DNA of 64,000 nucleotides, from the NCBI GenBank assembly GCA_013335535.1, contig JAAXVL010000002.1, positions 62,001 to 126,000 on the forward strand. Reading direction: 5' to 3'. Numbering within the stretch: position 1 is the stretch's first letter; every line of letters begins with the position of its first letter. Made by a program: the position numbers and the translations under genes. This DNA is from Azonexaceae bacterium (GTDB lineage: Bacteria; Pseudomonadota; Gammaproteobacteria; Burkholderiales; Rhodocyclaceae). Of this stretch, positions 9,247 through 20,964 are shown piece by piece. The notes under the pieces are model-generated. The model was not told the origin of the DNA. It worked only from the letters and a program-made list of their open reading frames with translations, and ran no database searches.

Positions 9247-10314
9247 TTAGCGGGTAAAGAATTGTCTGGTGGCATATTCGGCGATGGCTGTGGCTGCCTG
9301 GTCGATGCCGTGTGTCAAGGGGCGGGGTCGGGGCGGTAGGGCGAGAATGTCGGCGAGGGCGGCCGCGAGTTGGCCGCTTTGCAGCAGATCGGACTCGATT
9401 TCGAGGCAGCGGCCATTGTTGTCGAGCCAATCGATCAGGCAGTCCTGCTCCGGCCAGTTGTCCCGCCGCTGGTAGATGACCGGCGTGCCATTGCTGGCGG
9501 CTTCGGTGAAGATGCCGTAGCCGGGCTTGGTGATCACGGCATCGACCGAGCAGAGCAGGTCGGTGAAGCCGAGGCCGAAGGATTCGCCGGCCACGGCGTC
9601 GGGGTGCCGGCATTGCCATTCGGCCGGCACCAGCCAGCGTATGCCGGGCTGGCGCGGCCAGTCTTCTACCGGCAGGCGGTGGGCGATGCCGCCCATGGCA
9701 ATGAGGATGGCTTTGTCGCCGTTCAGGCCGAGGTCGTGGCGGCTGCCATGGGCGGCAATCGGGCCGATGGTCTGAACATTGTCCAGACCCTTCATCGTCA
9801 TGCCCGGTGTGACGCGCAGAAAGGCCAGGGCCGAGTGATAGGCGGCGAGCATCTCGGCGTGGATGGGTATGGCCCAGGGCTCATCGCCGAAATAATGTTC
9901 GAACAGCTCGGCCCAGTTGAGCGAGCACAGGCTGAAGGATGGAATGCCGGCGAGCGCGGCGCCGGCCAGCGGCAGGTAGCTGACGTTGGTGAGGACGAGA
10001 TCGGGCTTCAGGTCGGCCAGAAAGCGGGCTTCATCGGCGACGCGGGTCGGCCAGTTTTCATGCGCCTGGCGATAGGCCGTGGCGCTGGCGGCCAGGTCGA
10101 CGCGGGTGGCGTCGATCATCATGTAGCCGAAATCGGTGGCGGCAGCGATCAGGGTGTAGGGCACCTTGATCCGTTGCTGCAGCTTGGCGGCGGGCAGTGC
10201 GCTGCGGATGGTCAGGCGGAAATCGGGGGCGATTCTGGCCAGGGCGTTGAGGACCGGCGCCGTGATGGCGAGGTGGCCAAAGCCGTGGCTGGAAATGTCG
10301 ACAAACAGGTGCAT
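9247..10314 (-). CDS. Glycosyltransferase-like protein (MurG/GT-B-like)
   Basis: 355 aa; MHLFVDISSHGFGHLAITAPVLNAL, VDAVITKPGYGIFTEAASNGTPVIY GT-B acceptor/donor-type motif. Confidence 0.65.
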   Translation of the reverse strand: MHLFVDISSHGFGHLAITAPVLNALARIAPDFRLTIRSALPAAKLQQRIKVPYTLIAAATDFGYMMIDATRVDLAASATAYRQAHENWPTRVADEARFLADLKPDLVLTNVSYLPLAGAALAGIPSFSLCSLNWAELFEHYFGDEPWAIPIHAEMLAAYHSALAFLRVTPGMTMKGLDNVQTIGPIAAHGSRHDLGLNGDKAILIAMGGIAHRLPVEDWPRQPGIRWLVPAEWQCRHPDAVAGESFGLGFTDLLCSVDAVITKPGYGIFTEAASNGTPVIYQRRDNWPEQDCLIDWLDNNGRCLEIESDLLQSGQLAAALADILALPPRPRPLTHGIDQAATAIAEYATRQFFTR

Positions 10315-10344
10315 GTAGCTTGCTTCGCGCGGTTGCCGGGGTTT

Positions 10345-10382
10345 GCCACGGTCAACCGGAAATTTTGGCCAAAATTGAAATC
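10345..10382 (-). repeat. Dispersed element copy H (intergenic)
   Basis: Reverse complement GATTTCAATTTTGGCCAAAATTTCCGGTTGACCGTGGC; contains a perfect 16 bp palindrome AATTTTGGCCAAAATT. Confidence 0.92.
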
Positions 10383-10481
10383 AGCTGGATGCCGCGCCGT
10401 CACGGACCCCGCTTTACACGCTGCGAAGCGGGGTCCGGGGTGTGTCGAGATCGCGGGAGCGACGGAGCGCGGCGGAGGGCC

Positions 10482-11255
10482 TCAGCGATTCTTGAACGTC
10501 GGCTTGCGCTTCTCGGCGAAGGCGGCCATGCCTTCCTTCTGGTCTTCGAGTGCGAAAGCCGAATGGAAGACGCGGCGCTCGAAGAGCAGGCCCTCGTTGA
10601 GCGAGGACTCGAAGGCGCGATTGACCGATTCCTTGATCATCATGACCACGGGCAGCGAGAAGCCGGCGATGGTGGCGGCGGCTTTCAGCGTTTCTTCCAG
10701 CAACTGATCGGCCGGAATGACCCGGGCGACCAGGCCCGACTTTTCCGCTTCGGCCGCATCCATCATGCGTCCGGTCAAACACATGTCCATCGCCTTGGCC
10801 TTGCCCACAGCGCGCGGCAATCTTTGTGTTCCACCGGCCCCGGGCAGGGTGCCAAGCTTGATTTCCGGCTGGCCGAACTTGGCGGTATCCGCCGCGAAGA
10901 TCATGTCGCACATCATCGCCATTTCGCAACCGCCGCCCAGCGCGAAGCCGGCCACCGCCGCAATGACCGGCTTGCGCGTCGTCTTGATGCGCTCCCAGTT
11001 GCGGGTGATGAAATCCGTCTTGTAGGCGTGCATGTAATCAAAATCCTTCATGAAGCCGATATCAGCGCCGGCGGCGAAGGCTTTTTCATTGCCGGTGATG
11101 ACGATGCAGCCGATGGCCTCGTCGGCCTCGTAGGCATCAATGGCGGCGCCGATGCCGTCGACGACATCATTGTTCAGCGCATTCATCGCTTCCGGGCGGT
11201 TGATGCGGATCAGGCCAACCTTGCCGATGGTTTCGGTGAGGACTACTTGGGTCAT
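10482..11255 (-). CDS. Enoyl-CoA hydratase
   Basis: 257 aa; [53 protein letters not shown] crotonase motifs. Confidence 0.95.
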   Translation of the reverse strand: MTQVVLTETIGKVGLIRINRPEAMNALNNDVVDGIGAAIDAYEADEAIGCIVITGNEKAFAAGADIGFMKDFDYMHAYKTDFITRNWERIKTTRKPVIAAVAGFALGGGCEMAMMCDMIFAADTAKFGQPEIKLGTLPGAGGTQRLPRAVGKAKAMDMCLTGRMMDAAEAEKSGLVARVIPADQLLEETLKAAATIAGFSLPVVMMIKESVNRAFESSLNEGLLFERRVFHSAFALEDQKEGMAAFAEKRKPTFKNR

Positions 11256-11273
11256 TTTTGTCTCCAGAGGTGT

Positions 11274-12035
11274 TCAGTGAGTCAGGGCAATCCAGGCCAT
11301 GCCGAGCCATTCATGCAGGGCGTAATAGGAAATTTGCAGGGCTTTGGGCTGCGGGAGGAAATCGCTCAGCAGCCATTCGCCACCCACGTGGTTGAAAAAG
11401 GCGGTTGGTGCCGGGACGACCTTCAGCCCGGCTTGTTCGAAAAGCAGCCGGGCGCGTGGCATGTGAAAGGCGTGGGTGACGAGGACGACGCGCTGGATGC
11501 CGGCGGCCTTGAGGATGGTCGCCGAACGGGTCGCGTTGCCGGCGGTATCCAACGACTCATCCTCTTGCCAGCGCGCCTTAACGCCGAATTCCTTGTCCAG
11601 GATACGCGTCATGACTTCGGCTTCAGAACGTTCGTCATTCAGTGCCCGCCCGCCGCTAACTAGCACGGGCAGTTCGTAGCGCCGGGCCAGCGTGGCGCCG
11701 TAACGGGTACGAATCAGCGTCCGCTCGTTGGCGGTGTCGCCACCGTATTCGCTGGCATCGCTGACCAGACCGCTGCCCAGGACAACGATGGCGCCTGCCT
11801 CCGGCTTCGGCGCGTCCGGCGCGATGGCTGTGGTCTGGCTTTCCAGCGTGGCGATCAGCAGCCCGGCGCCGGCCGGCAGGCATTGGGCCAGCAGCAAGCC
11901 CGTGGCTGCCATGGCTAGTCCGAAAGCCCAGCGCCGGCGTCGAAAAATGCCGGCCATGCAGAGCAGCGCCAGGCCGTTGCCGGGCGGCAGGAGAAGTGTG
12001 CTGATGAGGATTTTGAAGGCCCAGGCGAGGGTCAT
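11274..12035 (-). CDS. YdcF/ElyC/SanA-like (DUF218) membrane protein
   Basis: [51 protein letters not shown]. Confidence 0.85.
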   Translation of the reverse strand: MTLAWAFKILISTLLLPPGNGLALLCMAGIFRRRRWAFGLAMAATGLLLAQCLPAGAGLLIATLESQTTAIAPDAPKPEAGAIVVLGSGLVSDASEYGGDTANERTLIRTRYGATLARRYELPVLVSGGRALNDERSEAEVMTRILDKEFGVKARWQEDESLDTAGNATRSATILKAAGIQRVVLVTHAFHMPRARLLFEQAGLKVVPAPTAFFNHVGGEWLLSDFLPQPKALQISYYALHEWLGMAWIALTH

Positions 12036-12189
12036 GCGGCGAGGCGGCGAGATGGTTCAGGGCGTCGAGTTTGTCCGTGTCATGGCGTCGCGTCAATCCA
12101 GCAAGGAAAGTGTCCGGTCGATGACAGTTGCCGGCCGACAAATCCTGCTATCTTTGCCGATCAATACAGAACAAGACCGAGGAGAAAAG

Positions 12190-14144
<1,955 letters not shown>

Positions 14145-14148
<4 letters not shown>

Positions 14149-15257
14149 GCGCGGCCGAGCATGGCGCGGCGGGCCAGTCGTCCGGCGCGCTGAGCCAGTT
14201 CCAGCAGGCTGCTTGCCAGTCCGCTGATCGCTGCCGTGATGCGCTGGCTGGCCACCGGACTTTCAACCCAGCGATAGAACAGCGTCGCTGCGATCAGGCT
14301 GGCGGTCCAGGCCAGAACCAGGCCGGTCATGGCCGAAGCGTGCGAGTCCAGACCAAATCTGGCATAGAGCCCGTTGGCCAACAGCAGGACCGGGAAGTGC
14401 ACGAGGAAGAGCGAATACGAGATCTGGCCCAGGAAGGCGAGCGGCCGGGCATTTGGCCATTGTTCGAGGAGCCCGCTGCGACGTCCGAAACCGAGCAGCA
14501 GGGCGACAGCTAGCGCCAGCCCGATGCGCAGCCGGAAATCGATGATCAGCGCGGCGATGGTGATGGTGGCGATGACGCCAAGCCAGGCCGACATCTGCCG
14601 GCGGTTGGAGGCCCACCAGGCGGCGGCGCCGAGGCCGTAGGAACCGAAGAAGTAGATCGCCCAGTTGTCCCAGCTGGCATCGCGGTTGAACCAGAACAGC
14701 GAGGCGAGGGCAGTGGCCAGAACGAGGGCCGGAGCGACGACATTGCGGCGACCGGCCCAGAGCAGCACGGCCATCAGCGCGAAAAGCTGAAAGTCGATGG
14801 CGATGTACCAGACGCCGGCCGACAGCGCATCGAAGCCGAGCAGGCCGTGCACCAGGAAGGCGTGGGCCAGCCATTGCGTGAAGGTGGCGCGAGCGGGAAC
14901 CACCTCGTCGTCGAGCCACTGGTTGGCGACGGCAGCGGCAACGATGGCCAGGCCGATGGCGGCGAGGTAGGGTACCGCCAGCCGCAGATAGCGTTTCCAG
15001 ATCAGGGGCAGCGGGGAAACGGCCAGGGCCTGCCCTTCGGCTGAAAGGCCGCGGGCGGCGAGAAAACCGGCGATGACGAGAAAGACCTGAACGGCCATGC
15101 GGCCATATTCAAAAAACCAGCCGAAGAGCCCCGGCAAGGTTTCGCGGGCCGCCTCTGCGAGCGGGCCGTAGGACGAAAAATGATTGAGCAGGACAAGCAG
15201 GGCCGCGATCGCCTTGAGGGCATCGATCAGCGGCATGCGGTTGGAAATTTTGCTCAT
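14145..15257 (-). CDS. Acyltransferase family 3 (OafA/YrhL-like) membrane protein
   Basis: [31 protein letters not shown]...; multi-[16 protein letters not shown]. Confidence 0.85.
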
Positions 15258-15323
15258 GGTCTTGATTTTACACTGATTGCTGCGGCGCACAAAATAAAAT
15301 CCCGTATATTTTGTAAGGGCTAA

Positions 15324-16595
15324 TTACACAAAACGCGCGACGAAGGAATTGGTGTACATGACGGGCAAATTAATCCATACCCGATGGCCGCTACCAGGCG
15401 CCACGGTGACCGGCTCGCCGGCCCTGTTTTCCATATGCGTCAGGGTGTGCACGTAATTGCCGGACGGATGCACGCATTCCAGTTTGTCGCCAACGGAAAA
15501 GCGGTTCTTGACCTCGATTTCCATGAGGCCACGCACCGCATCGAAGGCAACGGCATCGCCGACGTAGAGGCTGCGATCCGATTCGGAGCTGCCGCGCAGG
15601 TAATTTTGGTACTCGGCATCGTGATGGCGCTGCAAAAAGCCGTCGGTGTAGCCGCGATTGGCCAGACCTTCGAGTTCGCGGAGCAGGGCCGGGTCAAGCG
15701 GTTTGCCGGCGACGGCGTCGTCGATGGCCTGACGGTAGGCCTGGCTGGTCCGCGCGACGTAGTACGGACTCTTGGTGCGGCCTTCGATCTTGAGCGAATC
15801 GACGCCGATCTCGACAAGACGCTGGACGTGCTCGATGGCGCGCAAATCCTTGGAGTTCAGGATGTAGGTGCCGTGCTCGTCTTCCTCGATGGGCATGAGT
15901 TCGCCCGGGCGCTGCTTTTCTTCGATGAGGTATTCGATTTCGTTTTTGGCCGTTTTTTCCGGTTGACCGTCGGAAGTGCTGACTTTGTAGTCCCAGCGAC
16001 AGGAATTGGTACAGGTGCCCTGGTTCGGGTCGCGGTGGTTGAAGTAGCCGGAAAGCAGGCAGCGACCGGAGTAGGCGATGCACAGCGCGCCGTGCACGAA
16101 GACTTCGAGCTCGATATCGGGGCAGCGCTGGCGGATTTCGGCGACTTCGTCGAGCGACAGTTCGCGCGACAAAATGATGCGGTCGACGCCCATTTTTTGC
16201 CAGAAACGCACCGACGCCCAGTTGACCGTGTTGGCCTGCACCGAGAGGTGGATGACCTGTTCCGGCCAGGTCTCGCGCACCATGTCGATGAGGCCGGGGT
16301 CGGACATGATCAGCGCGTCGGGCTTGAGCGCGATGACCGGCGCCATGTCGTCGAGGTAGGTCGGCAGTTTGGCGTTGTGCGGGATGATGTTGCTGACGAC
16401 GAAAAACTGCTTGCCGCGGGCATGTGCCTCGTTGATGCCGTCGCCCAGCTTTTCGATGCTGCCGAACTCATTATTGCGTACGCGCAGGCTGTAACGCGGC
16501 TGGCCGGCGTAGATGGCGTCGGCGCCAAAATCGAAGGCGGTGCGCATCATGTCGAGCGAGCCGGCGGGGGCGAGGAGTTCGGGAGCTTTGGGCAT
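15324..16595 (-). CDS. U32 family peptidase (TrhP/YegQ-like tRNA hydroxylation protein)
   Basis: APELLAPAGSLDMMRTAFDFGADAIYAGQPRYSLRVRNNEF, EVFVHGALCIAYSGRCLLSGYFNHRDPNQGTCTNSCRW. Confidence 0.93.
   Translation of the reverse strand: MPKAPELLAPAGSLDMMRTAFDFGADAIYAGQPRYSLRVRNNEFGSIEKLGDGINEAHARGKQFFVVSNIIPHNAKLPTYLDDMAPVIALKPDALIMSDPGLIDMVRETWPEQVIHLSVQANTVNWASVRFWQKMGVDRIILSRELSLDEVAEIRQRCPDIELEVFVHGALCIAYSGRCLLSGYFNHRDPNQGTCTNSCRWDYKVSTSDGQPEKTAKNEIEYLIEEKQRPGELMPIEEDEHGTYILNSKDLRAIEHVQRLVEIGVDSLKIEGRTKSPYYVARTSQAYRQAIDDAVAGKPLDPALLRELEGLANRGYTDGFLQRHHDAEYQNYLRGSSESDRSLYVGDAVAFDAVRGLMEIEVKNRFSVGDKLECVHPSGNYVHTLTHMENRAGEPVTVAPGSGHRVWINLPVMYTNSFVARFV
15933..15974 (+). repeat. Dispersed element copy E (inside the U32 peptidase gene, antisense to it)
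   Basis: TTCGATTTCGTTTTTGGCCGTTTTTTCCGGTTGACCGTCGGA. Confidence 0.85.
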
Positions 16596-16630
16596 AGTAG
16601 AATGCAGCGAAACCGCGCATTGTAGAGACT

Positions 16631-18082
16631 ATGTCTGAAGAAATCCTGATCAATTTCACACCGCAGGAAACCCGCGTTGCCGTGATGCAACAGGGTGTCG
16701 TCCAGGAGCTCCATATCGAGCGCACGGCGAGCCACGGCCTGGTCGGCAACGTCTATCTCGGGCGCGTCTGCCGCATCCTGCCCGGCATGCAGTCGGCCTT
16801 CATCGACGTCGGGCTGGACCGCACGGCTTTTCTGCACGTCGCCGACATCTGGCAACCGCGCGAAACCGCCACCGAAAGGCCGATCGAGAAGATTCTCCAC
16901 GAAGGGCAAAGTGTCCTCGTCCAGGTCGTCAAGGACCCCATCGGCACCAAGGGGGCCCGCCTGTCGACACAGGTATCCATCGCCGGCCGCATGCTCGTCC
17001 ATTTGCCGCAGGAAAAGCATATCGGCATCTCGCAGCGCATCGAATCCGAGGCCGAACGCGAAATACTGCGCGAAAAGATCAACCGTCTCGTGCCGGCGGA
17101 TGAACCCGGCGGCTTCATCGTCCGTACCATGGCCGAAAATGCCAGCGACGAAGAGTTCGCCACCGACATCGCCTACCTGCGCAAGACCTGGGCCGATATC
17201 CGCGAAAAGGCCCGCACCTTCGGACCGCCTACCTTGCTGTATCAGGAATTGTCGCTCGGCCAGCGCGTCCTGCGTGACTTCGTTAATCCGGAAACGACGC
17301 GCATCTTCATCGACTCGCGGGAAAATTTCCAGAAGCTGACTGCCTTCGCGCAGGAATATACGCCGGCGGTCATTCCGCTACTCGAGCACTACACCGGCCA
17401 GCGTCCGCTGTTCGACCTCCACGGTGTCGAAGATGAAATCCAGAAGGCCCTGGCCCGCCGCGTCGACCTGAAATCCGGCGGCTACCTGATCATGGATCAG
17501 ACCGAAGCGATGACGACTATCGACGTCAACACCGGCGGTTTCGTCGGCGTGCGCAACTTCGACGACACCATCTTCAAGACCAACCTCGAGGCGGCGGTCA
17601 CCATCGCTCGTCAGCTGCGCCTGCGCAACCTCGGCGGCATCATCATCGTCGACTTCATCGACATGGAAAACGAAGAGCACAAGAAAGCCGTGCTCGACGA
17701 ATTCAACAAGGCGCTGGCCCGCGATCACACCCGGCTGACGGTCAACGGCTTCACCCAGCTCGGTCTGGTCGAAATGACCCGCAAGCGGACGCGTGAATCG
17801 CTTGCCCACGTGCTCTGTCAGCCGTGCCCGACCTGCGGCGGACGTGGCGAGGTCAAAACGGCGCGCACCGTGGCCTACGAAATCCTCCGTGAGCTGCTAC
17901 GCGAAGCCCGCCAGTTCAATGCCCGCGAGTACCGCATCCTGGCAGGCCCGGCCGTGGTCAACCTCTTCCTGGATGAAGAGTCGCAGGCGCTGGCCATGCT
18001 CTCCGACTTCATTGGCAAATCCGTTTCACTGCAATCCGAACCAAGCTATTCACCTGAGCAGTACGACATTGTTTTGATGTGA
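16631..18082 (+). CDS. rng: Ribonuclease G
   Basis: [18 protein letters not shown]..., [53 protein letters not shown]. Confidence 0.96.
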   Translation: MSEEILINFTPQETRVAVMQQGVVQELHIERTASHGLVGNVYLGRVCRILPGMQSAFIDVGLDRTAFLHVADIWQPRETATERPIEKILHEGQSVLVQVVKDPIGTKGARLSTQVSIAGRMLVHLPQEKHIGISQRIESEAEREILREKINRLVPADEPGGFIVRTMAENASDEEFATDIAYLRKTWADIREKARTFGPPTLLYQELSLGQRVLRDFVNPETTRIFIDSRENFQKLTAFAQEYTPAVIPLLEHYTGQRPLFDLHGVEDEIQKALARRVDLKSGGYLIMDQTEAMTTIDVNTGGFVGVRNFDDTIFKTNLEAAVTIARQLRLRNLGGIIIVDFIDMENEEHKKAVLDEFNKALARDHTRLTVNGFTQLGLVEMTRKRTRESLAHVLCQPCPTCGGRGEVKTARTVAYEILRELLREARQFNAREYRILAGPAVVNLFLDEESQALAMLSDFIGKSVSLQSEPSYSPEQYDIVLM

Positions 18083-18105
18083 TCCCAAGCCAGAGGAGAC
18101 AACGC

Positions 18106-18981
18106 ATGAAAACCGATCCCGAATTCGACAGCCTTGTTCCCGCCCAACCCTTTGATCGCCGGAGTTTCATCGTGACTACCCTCGGCGCCGGCTTCGCGCT
18201 GGCAACCCAACCTGTGATGGCGCAGACGGCCATCAAGACCGACGAAACCGGCCTCATCGCCGGCGAGATCAAGGTGCCCGTCAAGGATGGCGAGATGGTG
18301 GCCTACCGAGCCGTTCCCGGCGGCCTGGCAAAGCCGCCGGTCGTTCTGGTTGTGTCGGAAATTTTCGGCGCTCACGAATACATCCGCGATGTTTGCCGTC
18401 GCCTCGCCAAGCTTGGCTACTGCGCCATTGCCCCCGAGCTGTTCGCCCGTCAGGGTGACCCGCGCCAGATCACGGCCATTCCCGAGATTCTCGAAAAAAT
18501 AACCTACAAGACGCCCGACGCGCAGGTGCTGGCCGATCTCGACGCCTGCGTTGCCTGGGCCGCCACCAAGGGCGCCGACACCAGCCGGCTGGCGATTACC
18601 GGCTTCTGCTGGGGTGGCCGTATCGCCTGGCTGTACAGCGCCCACAACCCAACCGTCAAGGCAGGGGTGGCCTGGTATGGTCGTCTGGTCGGCATGGTCA
18701 GCCCGATTACGCCGAAACATCCGACCGAACTTGTCGGCGAACTCAAGGCGCCGGTTCTCGGACTCTACGGCGGGCTGGATTCCGGCATTCCGCTGGAAAC
18801 TGTCGAAGCGATGGAAAAGGCGCTGCAGCAGGGAACTCCGGCGGCAAGGGCGTCAGAAATCCACGTGTACGACAATGCGCCGCACGCTTTCCATGCCGAT
18901 TATCGACCGAGCTACCGCAAGGACGAAGCCGAAGACGGTTGGCAGAAAATGCTTGCCTGGCTCCGTAAAAACGGCGTCTGA
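18106..18981 (+). CDS. Dienelactone hydrolase family protein with Tat-like leader
   Basis: [24 protein letters not shown] leader; [14 protein letters not shown] nucleophile elbow, [10 protein letters not shown]. Confidence 0.88.
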   Translation: MKTDPEFDSLVPAQPFDRRSFIVTTLGAGFALATQPVMAQTAIKTDETGLIAGEIKVPVKDGEMVAYRAVPGGLAKPPVVLVVSEIFGAHEYIRDVCRRLAKLGYCAIAPELFARQGDPRQITAIPEILEKITYKTPDAQVLADLDACVAWAATKGADTSRLAITGFCWGGRIAWLYSAHNPTVKAGVAWYGRLVGMVSPITPKHPTELVGELKAPVLGLYGGLDSGIPLETVEAMEKALQQGTPAARASEIHVYDNAPHAFHADYRPSYRKDEAEDGWQKMLAWLRKNGV

Positions 18982-19050
18982 TCGCCGATTCGAGGCAGCA
19001 AGGGGCGCCTTCGTGCTAACCTTCGCGCCTCGACAAGACACTGTCCCATC

Positions 19051-19467
19051 ATGACGACTACCGAAGCCACCACCAACAAGCCGAACGATACCCGGGCCCT
19101 GCTCAAGGACCTGCAGGAACGATTCGATGTTTTCCGCAATTTCAGCCCGCTGGCCATCGGCATCGACAAGCAGGTTTTCGCCCTGCTGCCCGAGCTCAGC
19201 AAGAAATCCCTGCGCCTTGCCATGCGCAGCCACACGATTTCAACGCGCTACCTGAAGGAAATGGAAAAAGGCACTGTGCGCCTGAATCTGGATGGTACGC
19301 CGGCTGACGAGGTGACCGACGAAAACCGCCAGCACGCTGCAGAGCAATTGCGGGAACGCTTCAAGAAGCAGGCCGAAGCGCGCAAGGCCGCCGAGGCAGA
19401 AGCCAAGGCCGAGCAGCGCCGGACGGAAAAGCTGAACCAGCTCGCCGAGAAATTCGGTCGCAAGTAA
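19051..19467 (+). CDS. ProQ/FinO family RNA-binding protein
   Basis: FSPLAIGIDKQVFALLPELSKKSLRLAMRSHTISTRYLKEMEKGTVRLNLDGTPADEVTDE. Confidence 0.92.
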   Translation: MTTTEATTNKPNDTRALLKDLQERFDVFRNFSPLAIGIDKQVFALLPELSKKSLRLAMRSHTISTRYLKEMEKGTVRLNLDGTPADEVTDENRQHAAEQLRERFKKQAEARKAAEAEAKAEQRRTEKLNQLAEKFGRK

Positions 19468-19484
19468 GAGGGCTCCAGCCAAAG

Positions 19485-19515
19485 AAAAAGGCCAGTCGCG
19501 TGACTGGCCTTTTTT
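19485..19515 (+). terminator. Rho-independent terminator after the proQ-like gene
   Basis: AAAAAGGCCAGTC-gcgt-GACTGGCCTTTTTT perfect hairpin plus T tract. Confidence 0.9.
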
Positions 19516-19526
19516 CTGGAATTCTT

Positions 19527-19602
19527 TGGTTGCGGGAGCAGGACTTGAACCTGCGACCTTCGGGTTATGAGCCCGACGAGCTGCCAACTGCTCCATCCCG
19601 CG
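19527..19602 (-). tRNA. tRNA-fMet (CAU), initiator
   Basis: Reverse strand CGCGGGATGGAGCAGTTGGCAGCTCGTCGGGCTCATAACCCGAAGGTCGCAGGTTCAAGTCCTGCTCCCGCAACCA; C1:A72 mismatch and GGG/CCC anticodon stem. Confidence 0.95.
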
Positions 19603-19693
19603 TCCGATAATCTCTTTTGCTGCTACACCGCAACAGGCGGTGCAATCTAAACATTAAGCCAGGGTTTTGTGTTGGCTGAGTGCTTGGAATTTA

Positions 19694-19769
19694 TGGTGGG
19701 GCGCGACAGATTCGAACTGTCGACCTACGGATTAAGAGTCCGCTGCTCTACCAACTGAGCTAGCGCCCC
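19694..19769 (-). tRNA. tRNA-Lys (CUU)
   Basis: Reverse strand GGGGCGCTAGCTCAGTTGGTAGAGCAGCGGACTCTTAATCCGTAGGTCGACAGTTCGAATCTGTCGCGCCCCACCA. Confidence 0.95.
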
Positions 19770-19787
19770 ACGTTTCCCTGGATTTGC

Positions 19788-19863
19788 TGGTGGGTCGGCC
19801 GAGATTCGAACTCGGGACCAACGGATTAAAAGTCCGCTGCTCTACCGACTGAGCTACCGACCC
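19788..19863 (-). tRNA. tRNA-Lys (UUU)
   Basis: Reverse strand GGGTCGGTAGCTCAGTCGGTAGAGCAGCGGACTTTTAATCCGTTGGTCCCGAGTTCGAATCTCGGCCGACCCACCA. Confidence 0.95.
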
Positions 19864-20044
19864 GACCTACCGGGAGCGCGCATTATATAGACGGTGACCA
19901 TGACCGTCAACGGAAAACGCCTCTGTGAAGAATTGTGAGGATCGGTGTGATCCGGCTATTCAGTGCCGATGATGCGACTAGAATAAATTGTCATTCAGGT
20001 CTGTTGAAAGAACGGACTGAGTTGCATTTTTCAAGGAGATCACC

Positions 20045-20869
20045 ATGACTGAACAGGATATTTCGCGCTATCAGGATATTTTGATCACGACGGCGACGGA
20101 GGTCGGCTTGAAATTGCTGGCGGCCATTGCTTTCTGGGTGATCGGACGCTGGCTGATCGGCTTGGCCCTGCGCATGTTGCGTTCTGCGCTGGAAAAACAG
20201 AAGGTCGATCCGACCTTGTTGCGCTACATCGGGTCGATCGTGACCGTGACCCTGAACGTGCTGCTGGTGATCGGGATTCTCGGCTATTTCGGCATCCAGA
20301 CGACGACTTTCGCGGCCCTGATTGCGGCTGGCGGTGTCGCCATCGGCATGGCCTGGTCCGGGCTGCTGGCCCATTTTGCAGCCGGTGCCTTCATGGTCGT
20401 GCTGCGCCCGATGAAGGTCGGCGATTTTGTTTCAGTGGCCGGCGTGACGGGCACCGTGGCCGAGCTGGGTTTGTTTACGACGACTATCAATACGCCGGAT
20501 AACGTGCAGACCATCATTGGTAACAACAAGGTGTTCAGCGACACGATCCAGAATTTCACGGTCAATCCGTTTCGCCGCGTCGATCTGAAATGCCAGTTAT
20601 CGGGGGCGGCCGATCATCGGGCGGCAATGGCCCTGCTCCGCGAGAAGATCGCGGCGATTCCGAATGTGCTGGCCGAGCCGAAGGTCGATGTTTATATTCT
20701 CGAGTTCACCGGCCTGGGGCCGGTCCTCGCCGTGCGCCCGTATTGCCACAACGAGCACTACTGGCAGGTTTATTTCGATACCAACAAGGTGCTGCGCGAG
20801 GCGTTGGCGGAGGCCGGTTTCCCGGCGCCGATGCCGACCCAGAGCGTGATCGTGACGCAGGCAGCCTGA
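20045..20869 (+). CDS. Small-conductance mechanosensitive channel (MscS family)
   Basis: AAGGVAIGMAWSGLLAHFAAGAFMVVLRPMKVGDFVSVAGVTGTVAELGLFTTTINTPDN. Confidence 0.95.
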   Translation: MTEQDISRYQDILITTATEVGLKLLAAIAFWVIGRWLIGLALRMLRSALEKQKVDPTLLRYIGSIVTVTLNVLLVIGILGYFGIQTTTFAALIAAGGVAIGMAWSGLLAHFAAGAFMVVLRPMKVGDFVSVAGVTGTVAELGLFTTTINTPDNVQTIIGNNKVFSDTIQNFTVNPFRRVDLKCQLSGAADHRAAMALLREKIAAIPNVLAEPKVDVYILEFTGLGPVLAVRPYCHNEHYWQVYFDTNKVLREALAEAGFPAPMPTQSVIVTQAA

Positions 20870-20879
20870 TGTGAATAGC

Positions 20880-20905
20880 AGAAAGCCCGCCGAAGCGGGC
20901 TTTCT
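20880..20905 (+). terminator. Hairpin/terminator between mscS and metF
   Basis: AGAAAGCCCGC-cgaa-GCGGGCTTTCT perfect inverted repeat; merges into repeat copy C. Confidence 0.85.
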
Positions 20906-20938
20906 GATTTTGGGCTGTTTTTCCGGTTGACCGTGGCA
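20905..20938 (+). repeat. Dispersed element copy C (mscS/metF intergenic)
   Basis: TGATTTTGGGCTGTTTTTCCGGTTGACCGTGGCA. Confidence 0.9.
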
Positions 20939-20964
20939 AGCCCGGCTGGCCGAAGAAAGGTTGC

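Noticed and set aside
10345-10382. Interpretation of the element as a CRISPR repeat or transposon terminal repeat
   Set aside because: Copies are kilobases apart, unevenly spaced, in both orientations, with no spacers, cas genes, transposase or target-site duplications.
9370-11663. Long plus-strand ORFs (445 and 447 aa) opposite the glycosyltransferase, enoyl-CoA hydratase and YdcF genes
   Set aside because: They span several minus-strand genes and intergenic DNA; sense products are convincing.
16221-16229. Bare GTTGACCGT 9-mer in the U32 peptidase gene
   Set aside because: Lacks the T tract and GGCC block; not counted as an element copy.
17738-17746. Bare ACGGTCAAC 9-mer in rng
   Set aside because: No AT flank; encodes LTVNGF in rng, likely ordinary coding sequence.
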